From Phocaeicola plebeius (GTDB lineage Bacteria > Bacteroidota > Bacteroidia > Bacteroidales > Bacteroidaceae), in the NCBI RefSeq assembly GCF_003437535.1, contig NZ_QSQT01000021.1:13485-77484 (forward strand): a stretch of DNA of 64,000 nucleotides, given 5' to 3'. Positions within the stretch are counted from its first letter, which is position 1. Every line of letters begins with the position of its first letter. The translations under genes and the position numbers were made by a program. This document shows, piece by piece, positions 46,060-55,393 of this stretch. The notes under the pieces are model-generated. The model saw only the letters and a list, made by a program, of their open reading frames with translations, was not told the DNA's origin and made no database searches.

Positions 46060-48963
46060 TTAATCTACCGGACGATGCTCACCTGAGACTTGTTTGATGT
46101 ATTCGTTCGGAGTTATTCCTGCCAGTTTCTTAAATGTGCGGAAGAACGAGGCACGCGAACTGAAACCACAAAGTTCTGCCATGGCCGTCAGAGTATATTT
46201 TGCATACTCATCTTTCAGGATAAGCGACTTGAATTCTTCTACACGATATTCGTTGATGTAATCATAATAATTCTTCTCCAAATACTGGTTAAAGAGATAT
46301 GAAAGTGAGTGAGAAGTTGTGCCTATTGCTACGGCAAGGTCTGCCACTTTAAGGTTCGGATTGCGATAGGGTTTGTTGCGCTTCATTTCCTGCTCCAGCA
46401 AACGGAAAAGTCGCTTACACTCTTCCGGACTGACTTTATTCGTCCGGTATTTATCCTCAGTGGAAGATGTTGACTTTTTCTCAGGTTTCGGCATTGCTGG
46501 CCTCTCCAACACTTCTTCCTGCGCAATTTCGACTTCCTGAGAGGTTTCTTCAGGTTCTTTTTCCGTCTTTTCTGCCTCTATGACTACCGGCATTTCGGTA
46601 TCATTAATACCGTTCAGTTTGCGCAATACAGACCATACCACGCGCAACAGACAACGACGGAATATATATACACCAGCCACCACCAAAACTATTATAATAA
46701 ATAGGTACAACCCATGCAACCAGGAACGATTCGGAATGCAAATATCCAGCGTCATGGCAGAATCAGGATAACCAATCTGACGGATAATGAAGGAAGTGAC
46801 CCCAGAAGGCAAATCATATAAAGAAACTTCCGATTTTCCCATCAAGGAAATCCATTCTCCCTCCTCTCCTAACTTATACTCATACATCAGGCTGTTCGGG
46901 TCGCTGTACGTAAGTGCAGAGAACTGAATGATTACACTCTTCTGCGAATTCTCCAGCGTGAGCGCATAATGACCTTCTTCTCCAGAAAGCTGATGCTGCA
47001 TGCTCTTACCATTGACCAGCACATCCGACAACGAAATAATATAACGGCTGGGGAGCATATCCATGTCTTTCCCGTTCAGGCGCACCAGTCCTCTGGAGTT
47101 ACCAAACCAGAAGTTTCCTTCTTCATCTTTTATCGGAATGCAGTTGATGAATATCAGACTGGGAATACCATCGGCAAAATTGAAAGGTACGACCTTGGTT
47201 TTCTTGTCGAAACGGTACATACCCTTATTGGTCGCCACCCATAACCAGCCTTCCGAGTCTTCCACCACGGCCATCAACGACTTTCCATCCAACAGCGTTC
47301 CTGGAGTGAGCCGGCTAAAATGACTCATGGTAAGGTCGGATACAAACAATTCTCCTTTATCTGGCAAGAAATAGAGCTGATGGTCAGAAGTTTCATAAAT
47401 CATACGGATTTTTTCTTTATGCACAAATCCTTCCGGGAACACATCGTTCTTCAAGCTTTCGGACGACGGGTCCCAGATGCAGATACCGCTTTCCGTACAA
47501 ATCCATCCTTTATGGGATGAATCAAAATAAATCTCATAAACGTTGCCTTCGGGCAGCTTGGAACTGTCGCTCTTGAAGTGACGCACAATTTTCCCGTTCC
47601 GGTAACAATACAATCCAGCAGAAGTACCTATCCACAGATTTCCCCGATCGTCAGGACGAAGTACAAAAATATGTCCATGCCGGAAGGGTTCGGAAGCAAT
47701 CTCAAAATCCCGCAGTTCCAGTGTGACCCCATCGAGCACATACATACCTCCCCCATAGGTTCCGATATAATATTTCCCGTCGAAATAACAGCTTGACACA
47801 ATGATGGAAGCCCGCAGACGGGGCGCCTTGAATATCTGGAACCTGCCATCGGCCTCATCGATAAACACAAAGCCATCGCGCGAACCTATCAGTTTCTGAC
47901 TTCCATGAAAGGCAATGGTACGGACAGCCATGTCTCTGGAATCAAACAAATTCTCATATTGATAGGTGGAAAACAAGTCGCTCTGGAACAAGGTGTAGTC
48001 TACACCCAACTGGTAAAAGCCAATCCATAACAAGCCGTCACGGTCGACCAATACAGAGTACACAGAATTGGAACGAATCTGGCTATCCGCCTCACGGTCA
48101 TGCCGAAAGGTACGGATAACACGCTGGCGACTCACTGAAATAAAATGTACACCGTTTCCGTCCGTTCCTACATAGAGCAGGTCTTTCCCATCGCCTGACA
48201 AGGCAGAGATGACTCCGCAACCTACATCCAGATAGCGTGAAAAGTGCTTGCTGGCTGTATCAAAAAGCACCAGCCCGCTAGTCATTGTACCCATAAAAAT
48301 CTTTGAACCGATACGTGTGATGTTATAGAAAGAAAGGTTCTGCCCGTTCTTCGCCAATTTGTCTGAGAAAGAAGTGATGGACTGGTCGGACAAACGAAGA
48401 GATTTCAAGCCTCCCATCGTAGAGAGCCACAATATACCGTTTTCTCCTTCCACCATTCCCGTTACAAAATTCGCACGCGAAAAGATATTCTTGTCTACCA
48501 GCACATGTTCAAAAACTCCTCCCTTGTATACATACAATCCTTTTTCCGTTCCTACATAGAGCACATCCCCCAACTTACAGAATGCATGTACCCCGCTTGT
48601 AATCATTTCAGGAGCCAGCCGTTCGAGCTTCTCGGCATCATCGGCCAGACGGAAAAGTCCCATGCCCGTGCCAACCCACAGTTCATTGCCCGGCATCTCA
48701 ACCAGTGCAAACACCCGCTTCAGGTTCTCATTGCTGCCCTCTACCATGTAATGCTCCAGGCGTATACCATCAAAACGCTCTACTGAGGTATTCGTTCCCA
48801 TCCAGACATAACCTTTTGAATCTTTGTATATCGTATTAATGACCAAATCAGGAAGTCCGTCGGATACGGACAAACTACGGATTTCGGAGGAAACAGCTCC
48901 CGCTTGCAAACAGCACAGACTGGTTAACAAAAGGAGATAAATATATATCAAACATTTCTTCAT
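46060..48963 (-). CDS. SusR-like membrane regulator: propeller sensor, TM helix, AraC-type HTH
   Basis: This 967-residue protein has a signal peptide and a periplasmic sensor made of two-component-regulator propeller repeats (recurrent LWIGT, YVGTxxG and GYVWMGT units). A Y_Y_Y domain (about 645-740) and one transmembrane helix (about 749-768) follow. After an 80-residue Glu/Lys-rich cytoplasmic linker comes an AraC helix-turn-helix domain (about 865-958, ending ELCGFSSRASFFRTFKKLAGITPNEY). Histidine kinase and receiver domains, present in hybrid two-component regulators, are absent. It is therefore expected to sense a glycan fragment outside and act directly on DNA from the membrane, as SusR does. 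Confidence 0.88.
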   Translation of the reverse strand: MKKCLIYIYLLLLTSLCCLQAGAVSSEIRSLSVSDGLPDLVINTIYKDSKGYVWMGTNTSVERFDGIRLEHYMVEGSNENLKRVFALVEMPGNELWVGTGMGLFRLADDAEKLERLAPEMITSGVHAFCKLGDVLYVGTEKGLYVYKGGVFEHVLVDKNIFSRANFVTGMVEGENGILWLSTMGGLKSLRLSDQSITSFSDKLAKNGQNLSFYNITRIGSKIFMGTMTSGLVLFDTASKHFSRYLDVGCGVISALSGDGKDLLYVGTDGNGVHFISVSRQRVIRTFRHDREADSQIRSNSVYSVLVDRDGLLWIGFYQLGVDYTLFQSDLFSTYQYENLFDSRDMAVRTIAFHGSQKLIGSRDGFVFIDEADGRFQIFKAPRLRASIIVSSCYFDGKYYIGTYGGGMYVLDGVTLELRDFEIASEPFRHGHIFVLRPDDRGNLWIGTSAGLYCYRNGKIVRHFKSDSSKLPEGNVYEIYFDSSHKGWICTESGICIWDPSSESLKNDVFPEGFVHKEKIRMIYETSDHQLYFLPDKGELFVSDLTMSHFSRLTPGTLLDGKSLMAVVEDSEGWLWVATNKGMYRFDKKTKVVPFNFADGIPSLIFINCIPIKDEEGNFWFGNSRGLVRLNGKDMDMLPSRYIISLSDVLVNGKSMQHQLSGEEGHYALTLENSQKSVIIQFSALTYSDPNSLMYEYKLGEEGEWISLMGKSEVSLYDLPSGVTSFIIRQIGYPDSAMTLDICIPNRSWLHGLYLFIIIVLVVAGVYIFRRCLLRVVWSVLRKLNGINDTEMPVVIEAEKTEKEPEETSQEVEIAQEEVLERPAMPKPEKKSTSSTEDKYRTNKVSPEECKRLFRLLEQEMKRNKPYRNPNLKVADLAVAIGTTSHSLSYLFNQYLEKNYYDYINEYRVEEFKSLILKDEYAKYTLTAMAELCGFSSRASFFRTFKKLAGITPNEYIKQVSGEHRPVD

Positions 48964-48990
48964 TTACAAAACTGCCATAGGTTTCATGAG

Positions 48991-48998
48991 CAAAAATA
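48991..48998 (-). promoter_or_regulatory. -7 box (TATTTTTG) for the SusR-like regulator gene
   Basis: On the minus strand TATTTTTG fits TAnnTTTG and would give a leader of about 22 nt. The AGTACT array ends about 90 bp upstream of it. Confidence 0.45.
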
Positions 48999-49086
48999 CA
49001 TAGAATCTGCCTATATTTCATAAAAATATCCGACAAAAAACCGCACTGTCTTCCCAGACATCAATACAAAACCTCATACCCTGATA

Positions 49087-49172
49087 AGTACTGTCAAAGA
49101 AGTACTACAATACTTCCTCGACAGTACCACAGTACTTCCTTTGCAGTACTGAAGTACTGCAAAGGAAGTACT
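49087..49172. repeat. AGTACT palindrome array, eight boxes, 22-bp period (second copy)
   Basis: Boxes start at 49087, 49101, 49109, 49123, 49131, 49145, 49153 and 49167; six are AGTACT, one AATACT and one AGTACC. Spacing is again 14, 8, 14, 8, 14, 8, 14. The last four boxes form a perfect 20-bp inverted repeat with a 2-nt centre (49131-49150 and 49153-49172). Both arrays end with the same 14 bases, GGAAGTACTGGAAG. The array lies 61 bp after the heparinase-like stop codon and 123 bp before the regulator start. Confidence 0.92.
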
Positions 49173-49233
49173 GGAAGAGCGTATACAATTATAAATCAAT
49201 ATATTACTACAAAAGTAAACTTAAAATTTCATT

Positions 49234-51969
49234 TTACTTCAAAAGACGTAACTCTTTTGAAACTGAAAGCGTATATTTTTTCTTTCCTACAACTACCCTA
49301 CAAGGAGCCGTAGCCGTATACATCCATTTTCCATCCTGCTTCAGCAGCAAGACATCAGCAGGTGCATCTGTCCGGATGCTCACTCCATCTGCTTCCAGCT
49401 GTGTACCGTTGCCCAGGAAGGCCTGAATAGTCTCTCCCTTTTCCGACTGACGACACAGCGCATAGCCTGCACGGGCCTGCAACTCTTCCAACTTGCAGTG
49501 GTGTGCATTCTCATCCGACGACAGAATCCAGTCGACATTTCCATTGGTCAGTGCCACGCGTATGCCGACATGGCTGCCCTGCTGTTCACTCTTTACCTGC
49601 GGATAATCGACCGACGCAATGCAGGAAGGTTCTTTTACGGTAGAAGGTTCATACACGGCCACAAACGGACGGTTCCAAGCTTCTCCTTTCTGGCGTGCCA
49701 CGAAAGTGAGCGTAGGCTGGTCCTTGATGGAATACGGCATGTTCTTGATACGGCTCAGTCCTTCCGTCATGGGGCTCAGGGCTGAAAAGATTTCGCGTCC
49801 CTCCTCCCCTTTCATCCAGAGGTTCATCGTAATATCGTCCTTGTCGGGCATCTGGATGGTAAATCCGGCTTTCACGTCTTTGCTTGTCACCGCCCGCTTC
49901 TTATTATATATATAGGAATAAGCATACAGATGGGCTCCGGCAAAGGCCAGTTCCTGCGTAGGCTGAAGTCCGAGTTCACTGCCATCGGCCGCTGTCAGCG
50001 TCATCTGCTGTCCTAAGTTATGATAGAAATAGTCGTGCATCTTGTCGCCGCCTTCTACTTTCCGGCTACGGAATATATCGATATAATAGCCTGCAGAATC
50101 GCCCACATTGACAATTCCGTTAAGGCGGGTCTGGTCGGCAAAAGTTTCCGGTTCGCGGAAGTAGACTTCACTATAAGAAATCGGCTGATAAGGAAGCCGT
50201 TCGCCTGCCGCAGGATACAAGGCACGCAGTTTGAAGGAGTGGTTGCTCTTCATGACGGGATAAGAAGAAATTCCGTCTACGCAGACCGTATTATGCGAAG
50301 GGAATTGGCTGTAGTACTCCAGGTAATCCAGGCCCTGATACAAAGTTTTTCCAATACCGGCATCCGGACCGAGCACGTAGCCCTTGCCATACAGTTCCAT
50401 GCTGATGCCGTTGGCGTGCATGTGATTGCCTTCACTTCCGTTCAGTGACACCATCAGACTGTGACGGGAATTCATCCCGTTACGCTGTACCAGCCAGCTC
50501 ACATTCGGAGCATAGAAGGTAGGAGTTACATAGTCGTCAATCTGGCCAGCCTTCACTTTTTCATCCAACACGAGCGGTTTCCCGGCAAAGAAAGAAGTAA
50601 TGGCTACCGGTGCCTTGCCTCTTTCTGCCACCGGAAGAGAAGAAGACGGGTCGAATAGTTTCAGCATGGCCGTAAACTTATGTTCCTCTTCGGACTTTCC
50701 ATGGGTACGGGCATTCTGAATCATATAACGGAAAATATCCGTCCGCAGTGTGGAAGGATGCGTATCGCCAAATCCGCAGACCATACGGTTCGGGAAGAGA
50801 TATTGCGGCATGGCTTCTACGGCTTTCGAAAGTACCGGAATCTCCCGAGTCAGGTCCATACCCAGATTCTCATCGAACAGGCTGACAAAGCTGGCATAAT
50901 CACCTACCACCACACTGCTGTAACCGGGGCACTCTGCCCAGACACCCGTGGCTGCATCGAATCCGTAATCGGCCAGTTTTTTCAATGACCACTGACGAAT
51001 GGATGACTGGTTCACCAAATAATCGATATAGTACTGGCGCCCTTTGCCGTCGGCATACTTCGCATCATCTTCCAGAATCAGGGCAATATTCATAATAAAA
51101 TGCGCCTGCAGCAGGTTCCAGTTGTTGTGAGGCACTCCGTTGGCGATGATATTATCGGCACATTTCTTGAACGCATCGGCATAGATGGTCATCTTTTCAG
51201 GCTTTTCTTTCTGCAGATACGCATAAAGGAAATCATAAAGCGGCACCAAGGAATTTATGACATCTTCATGAATCACCTCAAAGGAAGTCATTCCTACGAG
51301 CGTCTGCTGGTGACCATAATTCAAGTCGACAGGCACATTGCGGTAGTACAGACCTGTCATGTACACATCAAAGACGGAAGCAGCTGCCGTGGCATACTTC
51401 TGCTCGCCGGTCAGCCACCAGAGGAATGCCGCATCGCGGGCTATGCCTACGATTTCATTGTTGATGCTTTCAATTATTCTTCCGGTTTTGCTGATGCTCA
51501 CCCATTCGTAAGGATTACCTTCCAGGATACTGTTGGCCAGATACATTCCTCTGGCATCTTCCTGATAAGGCTCCAAGTCCTCCAGTCGAGGACGTTTGTA
51601 ATTGGTGGCATGGCTGCGTGCTCCGGTAAATACCACTGTTGGAGCCGGTGCCTTCTCACCTCCGGCATGGTCGTAGTACTCACCTTTTATATATACATCG
51701 GTGGCATGTGTGTTCCAGTACATCAGCAAACGGGAGGACAGCCAATCCGTTCCGCGGTCCACATATTTATCTGTCCGCTGCCGAAGCCGCTCATACACGT
51801 CTTTTGCCCAAGGAGCCTTTTTAATCAACTCCTGAGTTTCTTTCTTCCCCTCCTGTGTGGTCAGATAGCGGGGATGTCCTTGCGGAAGTTTCAAGTCCAA
51901 CCGCCCGGTTTGTGCTTGTACCGCCCCTATAACCACAGACAGGCACAGCCACAGAATCACCCTTTTCAT
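49234..51969 (-). CDS. Heparinase II/III-family polysaccharide lyase
   Basis: This protein of about 911 residues begins at the ATG at 51969 before a signal peptide (MKRVILWLCLSVVIGAVQAQ). The upstream extension to 52107 looks like promoter sequence. An N-terminal (alpha/alpha) toroid covers about residues 30-430, with GVPHNNWNLLQAHF and WAECPGYSSVVVGDYA. A heparinase II/III-type beta-sandwich follows, with GNHMHANGISMELYGKG. Lyases of this architecture cleave uronic acid-containing glycans such as alginate, heparin-like chains or related polymers. The precise family cannot be read by eye. It is encoded upstream of the PUL regulator on the same strand. Confidence 0.84.
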   Translation of the reverse strand: MKRVILWLCLSVVIGAVQAQTGRLDLKLPQGHPRYLTTQEGKKETQELIKKAPWAKDVYERLRQRTDKYVDRGTDWLSSRLLMYWNTHATDVYIKGEYYDHAGGEKAPAPTVVFTGARSHATNYKRPRLEDLEPYQEDARGMYLANSILEGNPYEWVSISKTGRIIESINNEIVGIARDAAFLWWLTGEQKYATAAASVFDVYMTGLYYRNVPVDLNYGHQQTLVGMTSFEVIHEDVINSLVPLYDFLYAYLQKEKPEKMTIYADAFKKCADNIIANGVPHNNWNLLQAHFIMNIALILEDDAKYADGKGRQYYIDYLVNQSSIRQWSLKKLADYGFDAATGVWAECPGYSSVVVGDYASFVSLFDENLGMDLTREIPVLSKAVEAMPQYLFPNRMVCGFGDTHPSTLRTDIFRYMIQNARTHGKSEEEHKFTAMLKLFDPSSSLPVAERGKAPVAITSFFAGKPLVLDEKVKAGQIDDYVTPTFYAPNVSWLVQRNGMNSRHSLMVSLNGSEGNHMHANGISMELYGKGYVLGPDAGIGKTLYQGLDYLEYYSQFPSHNTVCVDGISSYPVMKSNHSFKLRALYPAAGERLPYQPISYSEVYFREPETFADQTRLNGIVNVGDSAGYYIDIFRSRKVEGGDKMHDYFYHNLGQQMTLTAADGSELGLQPTQELAFAGAHLYAYSYIYNKKRAVTSKDVKAGFTIQMPDKDDITMNLWMKGEEGREIFSALSPMTEGLSRIKNMPYSIKDQPTLTFVARQKGEAWNRPFVAVYEPSTVKEPSCIASVDYPQVKSEQQGSHVGIRVALTNGNVDWILSSDENAHHCKLEELQARAGYALCRQSEKGETIQAFLGNGTQLEADGVSIRTDAPADVLLLKQDGKWMYTATAPCRVVVGKKKYTLSVSKELRLLK

Positions 51970-52130
51970 ATCTTCTAGTTTTTTATTTTCACAATAACTA
52001 ATACGAATGAACACATAAAAATACTCAAAAGTTGACAGAAGTTTTTTACTTTCATCGTTTGCAGAAATGTTAAAAACGAAGGAGAACGAAAAAAAAGGAC
52101 GAAACATGCTCTAAAACATGGGCTTTTATT

Positions 52131-52146
52131 AGTGTATTTTTACACT
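52131..52146. promoter_or_regulatory. AraR-like operator 1 upstream of the symporter
   Basis: AGTGTA-TTTT-TACACT is a perfect palindrome about 117 bp before the symporter start. It overlaps the likely -33 zone if TAATATTG at 52153-52160 is the -7 box. The AraR gene lies in the same cluster; binding is inferred. Confidence 0.65.
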
Positions 52147-52170
52147 TATCCGTAATATTGCACTTGAATT

Positions 52171-52187
52171 AGTGTTACTAATACACT
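52171..52187. promoter_or_regulatory. AraR-like operator 2 upstream of the symporter
   Basis: AGTGTTACTAATACACT has the same half-sites (AGTGT and ACACT) as operator 1, one base wider. It lies 40 bp downstream of operator 1, over the predicted transcription start, a position suited to repression. Confidence 0.65.
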
Positions 52188-52262
52188 TTGAAAAACGAAC
52201 AGCATAAAACACGTTTTTGATAACCGCAAAATCAATACACAAATAATTAAAATAATACTATT

Positions 52263-54008
52263 ATGAATTGGAATTCAACTGAATTTATTTGGCTCGACTG
52301 GCTGGTCCTCACCGTCGGAGTCATTGCTATTGTGTGGGCTGTTTACCGTGCAATAAAGAAAGATCAGGAAAAGATGAAAGGTGCCGACAGTCAGGACTAC
52401 CTTTTCGGAAAAGGGGAACCTTGGTACATTATCGGTGCTGCTATCTTCGCAGCAAACATCGGTTCTGAACACCTTGTAGGATTGGCAGGTACAGGTGCAA
52501 AAGACGGTGTGGGAATGGCACACTGGGAAATGCAAGGATGGATGATTCTTATTTTAGGATGGTTGTTCGTTCCTTTCTATCAGTTATTAAACAACAAAAT
52601 GGGCAAGATTATCACTATGCCTGACTTCCTGAAATTCCGCTACACACAACGTACTGGTTCATGGTTATCTATCATTACACTGATTGCCTACGTATTGACA
52701 AAGGTATCTGTAACTGCATTCACTGGCGGTATCTTCTTTGAATACCTGCTCGGACTTCCATTCTGGTGGGGAGCAATCGGCCTTATCTTCATCACGGCTA
52801 TCTTCACTGTCTTCGGAGGTATGAAAGGTGTAATGACACTTTCTGCCATCCAGACTCCTATTCTTATCATTGGTTCATTCTTAGTTTTGTTCTTAGGCTT
52901 GAATATGCTGGGCGATGGCAGCATCTCAGAAGGATGGTCACAAATGATGGCCGTTTGTAACGCCGCACACGACGGTTTCGGAACAACTCACATGTTCCAC
53001 ACTGACCCTGCAGACCCTATGTATCCGCAATTCCCGGGTTATGTGGTATTCCTCGGAGCATCTATCATCGGTTTCTGGTACTGGTGTACTGACCAGCACA
53101 TCGTACAGCGTGTGCTCGGACAGACTAAAGGAGAAGACAACCGCAAAGTTATGGCACGCGCACGCCGCGGTACAATCGCAGCCGGTTACTTCAAACTGTT
53201 GCCTGTTTTCATGTTCCTGATTCCGGGTATGGTGGCATTCGCACTCTCACAGAAAACCGGCAGCAACATCGTAATGGACATCACCAACACACATGACACA
53301 GATGGTGCTTTTGCCATGATGGTTAAGAACATCCTGCCTGCAGGTGTGAAAGGTATCGTAACCATCGGTTTCATCTGCGCCCTGGTGGCTTCTTTGGCTG
53401 CATTCTTTAACAGCTGTGCGACATTGTTTACAGAAGACTTCTACAAACCTATGAAGAAAGGCATGAGCGAAAGCCACTACGTAATGGTAGGCCGTATAGC
53501 TACAGTAGTTGTCGTACTGTTGGGATTGGCTTGGATGCCTATCATGATGAACATGGGTAACCTGTATTCTTATCTTCAAGATATTCAGTCTCTGATTGCT
53601 CCTGCCATGGTAGCCGTATTTACCCTGGGTATCTTCTCTAAGCGCATCACACCGAAAGCTGGAGAATGGGGACTTATCGGAGGCTTCCTTATTGGTATGC
53701 TGCGTCTGTTGACCAACGTGCTTACCGACTCTGGTAAAGCGGTAATGGACGGATCGTTCTGGGAATGCACTTCTTGGTTCTGGCAGACTAACTGGCTTAT
53801 CTTTGAAGTATGGTTGCTGGTATTCATCGTTATCATGATGTACGTAGTATCCATGTTTACTGCCAAACCGACATCTGAACAAATTGCAGCCATCACTTTC
53901 ACCGGTGATTACAAGAAAGCAATTCGCGAAAGCTGGAATATGTGGGATGTAATTGCCACATTGGGCGTTGTAGTTCTCTGCGCTTTATTCTACGCATACT
54001 TCTGGTAA
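52263..54008 (+). CDS. Sodium/solute symporter, probable L-arabinose transporter
   Basis: This 581-residue protein of the SSF (SGLT) family has about 14 membrane helices. Family features include GAAIFAANIGSEHLVGLAGTG in helix 1 and the WYWCTDQHIVQRVLG motif in the middle. Members import sugars with sodium. Its place at the head of the arabinose genes, behind two AraR-like operators, makes L-arabinose the best substrate guess. A strong terminator follows, so it is a single-gene transcript within the regulon. Confidence 0.92.
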   Translation: MNWNSTEFIWLDWLVLTVGVIAIVWAVYRAIKKDQEKMKGADSQDYLFGKGEPWYIIGAAIFAANIGSEHLVGLAGTGAKDGVGMAHWEMQGWMILILGWLFVPFYQLLNNKMGKIITMPDFLKFRYTQRTGSWLSIITLIAYVLTKVSVTAFTGGIFFEYLLGLPFWWGAIGLIFITAIFTVFGGMKGVMTLSAIQTPILIIGSFLVLFLGLNMLGDGSISEGWSQMMAVCNAAHDGFGTTHMFHTDPADPMYPQFPGYVVFLGASIIGFWYWCTDQHIVQRVLGQTKGEDNRKVMARARRGTIAAGYFKLLPVFMFLIPGMVAFALSQKTGSNIVMDITNTHDTDGAFAMMVKNILPAGVKGIVTIGFICALVASLAAFFNSCATLFTEDFYKPMKKGMSESHYVMVGRIATVVVVLLGLAWMPIMMNMGNLYSYLQDIQSLIAPAMVAVFTLGIFSKRITPKAGEWGLIGGFLIGMLRLLTNVLTDSGKAVMDGSFWECTSWFWQTNWLIFEVWLLVFIVIMMYVVSMFTAKPTSEQIAAITFTGDYKKAIRESWNMWDVIATLGVVVLCALFYAYFW

Positions 54009-54030
54009 TCCATAGAAACCAACTCATAAA

Positions 54031-54072
54031 AAGAGGACATGCAAATCAAAAGCCGCATGTCCTCTTCCTTTT
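54031..54072 (+). terminator. Terminator after the symporter gene
   Basis: AAGAGGACATGC and GCATGTCCTCTT form a perfect 12-bp stem with a 12-nt loop (54031-54066), followed by CCTTTTTT. Confidence 0.88.
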
Positions 54073-54144
54073 TTATAGAAACTACTGAAAAACACACATT
54101 CTATGTTGAAAAACATCTGAAAAAAAGAACAAGCAATCGTTTTA

Positions 54145-54161
54145 AGTGTTACTTTTACACC
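54145..54161. promoter_or_regulatory. AraR-like operator 3 upstream of the mutarotase gene
   Basis: AGTGTTACTTTTACACC matches operator 2 in width and half-sites, with one mismatch in the last base. It lies 27 bp before the mutarotase start and overlaps a possible -7 box (TACTTTTA), suited to blocking transcription of galM-araR-araD-araA. Confidence 0.62.
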
Positions 54162-54187
54162 ATAGATAACAACATCAATAATTTCAC

Positions 54188-55345
54188 ATGAAAAGCATGA
54201 ATAAATCTTTCTTAGGGGCAAGTATCATTCTTGCAGTATTGAGCGGTTGTGCTTCCAAGCAAGCCCAGCAACCGGAGCTGACTTTATCAGGCTTGAACCC
54301 TGCTAATTTTGAGGTTTCAGCTGAGAATGCCAAACCTATCAAACTTTATACTTTAAAAAATAGCCAGGGTATGGAAGTTTGTGTAACCAATTTCGGCGGA
54401 CGAATCGTATCGGTCATGGTTCCCGATAAAAACGGAAAGATGACGGATGTAGTTTTAGGTTTTGACAGCATTGCAGATTATCAGAATATTCCAAGTGACT
54501 TCGGAGCTTCTATCGGCCGTTATGCCAACCGAATCAATAAAGGAAAAATCACTATCGACAGACAGGAAATCCAGCTTCCGACCAATAACTTCGGACACTG
54601 TCTGCACGGCGGTCCTACCGGATGGCAGTATCAGGTATACGAAGCCAATCAGGCTAATGACAGCACCATCGTACTGACGATGAAATCTCCTGATGGAGAC
54701 AATAACTTCCCGGGAAATGTGACTGCCAATGTGACTTATTCATTGACTGCTGACAATGCCATCGATATTAAATACGATGCCACTACTGACAAGACAACAG
54801 TCATTAACATGACCAACCATTCTTATTTCAACCTGAATGGCGACCCGTCTAAACCAGCTACAGATCACCTGCTCTACGTAGCTTCCGACAGTATTACTCC
54901 GGTAGACAGCACCTTCATGACAACAGGTGAAATGATGGCAGTAAAAGATACTCCGTTTGACTTCAACACAGCGAAAGCCATCAGCGAAGGAGTGACAGAT
55001 TTCTCTAACGAACAAGTAAGATTCGGTAACGGATTTGACCATAACTGGGTACTGAAAACCAAAGGTGACATCAATCAGGTGGCAGCTAAACTGACCAGCC
55101 CGACAACCGGTATCAGTCTGGAAGTGTATACAGACGAACCGGGTATTCAGGTGTATACCGGAAACTTCCTGGATGGTACAGTGAAGGGTAAGAAAGGTAT
55201 TGTTTACCCGCAGCGTGCATCTGTATGTCTGGAAACACAGCACTATCCTGACAGCCCTAACAAACCACAATGGCCTTCTGTTATCCTGACTCCGGGACAG
55301 ACTTACCACAGTCACTGTATCTTCAAGTTTACAGTAGAAAAATAA
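54188..55345 (+). CDS. Aldose 1-epimerase (mutarotase), lipoprotein
   Basis: This 385-residue protein interconverts the alpha and beta anomers of a sugar. The signal peptide ends AVLSGC, so it is lipid-anchored outside the cytoplasm. Family motifs are NFGGRIVSVMVPDKNG, the His in MTNHSYFNLNG and a C-terminal acidic residue in EVYTDEPGIQVYTGN. An ATG three codons downstream is an alternative start. It is probably the first gene of an AraR-controlled operon and would supply the anomer taken by the symporter or isomerase. Confidence 0.93.
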   Translation: MKSMNKSFLGASIILAVLSGCASKQAQQPELTLSGLNPANFEVSAENAKPIKLYTLKNSQGMEVCVTNFGGRIVSVMVPDKNGKMTDVVLGFDSIADYQNIPSDFGASIGRYANRINKGKITIDRQEIQLPTNNFGHCLHGGPTGWQYQVYEANQANDSTIVLTMKSPDGDNNFPGNVTANVTYSLTADNAIDIKYDATTDKTTVINMTNHSYFNLNGDPSKPATDHLLYVASDSITPVDSTFMTTGEMMAVKDTPFDFNTAKAISEGVTDFSNEQVRFGNGFDHNWVLKTKGDINQVAAKLTSPTTGISLEVYTDEPGIQVYTGNFLDGTVKGKKGIVYPQRASVCLETQHYPDSPNKPQWPSVILTPGQTYHSHCIFKFTVEK

Positions 55346-55393
55346 CAGAGACCTAAGAAACCAAGTTGTAAAGAACCAAAAGTCACGAACTTC

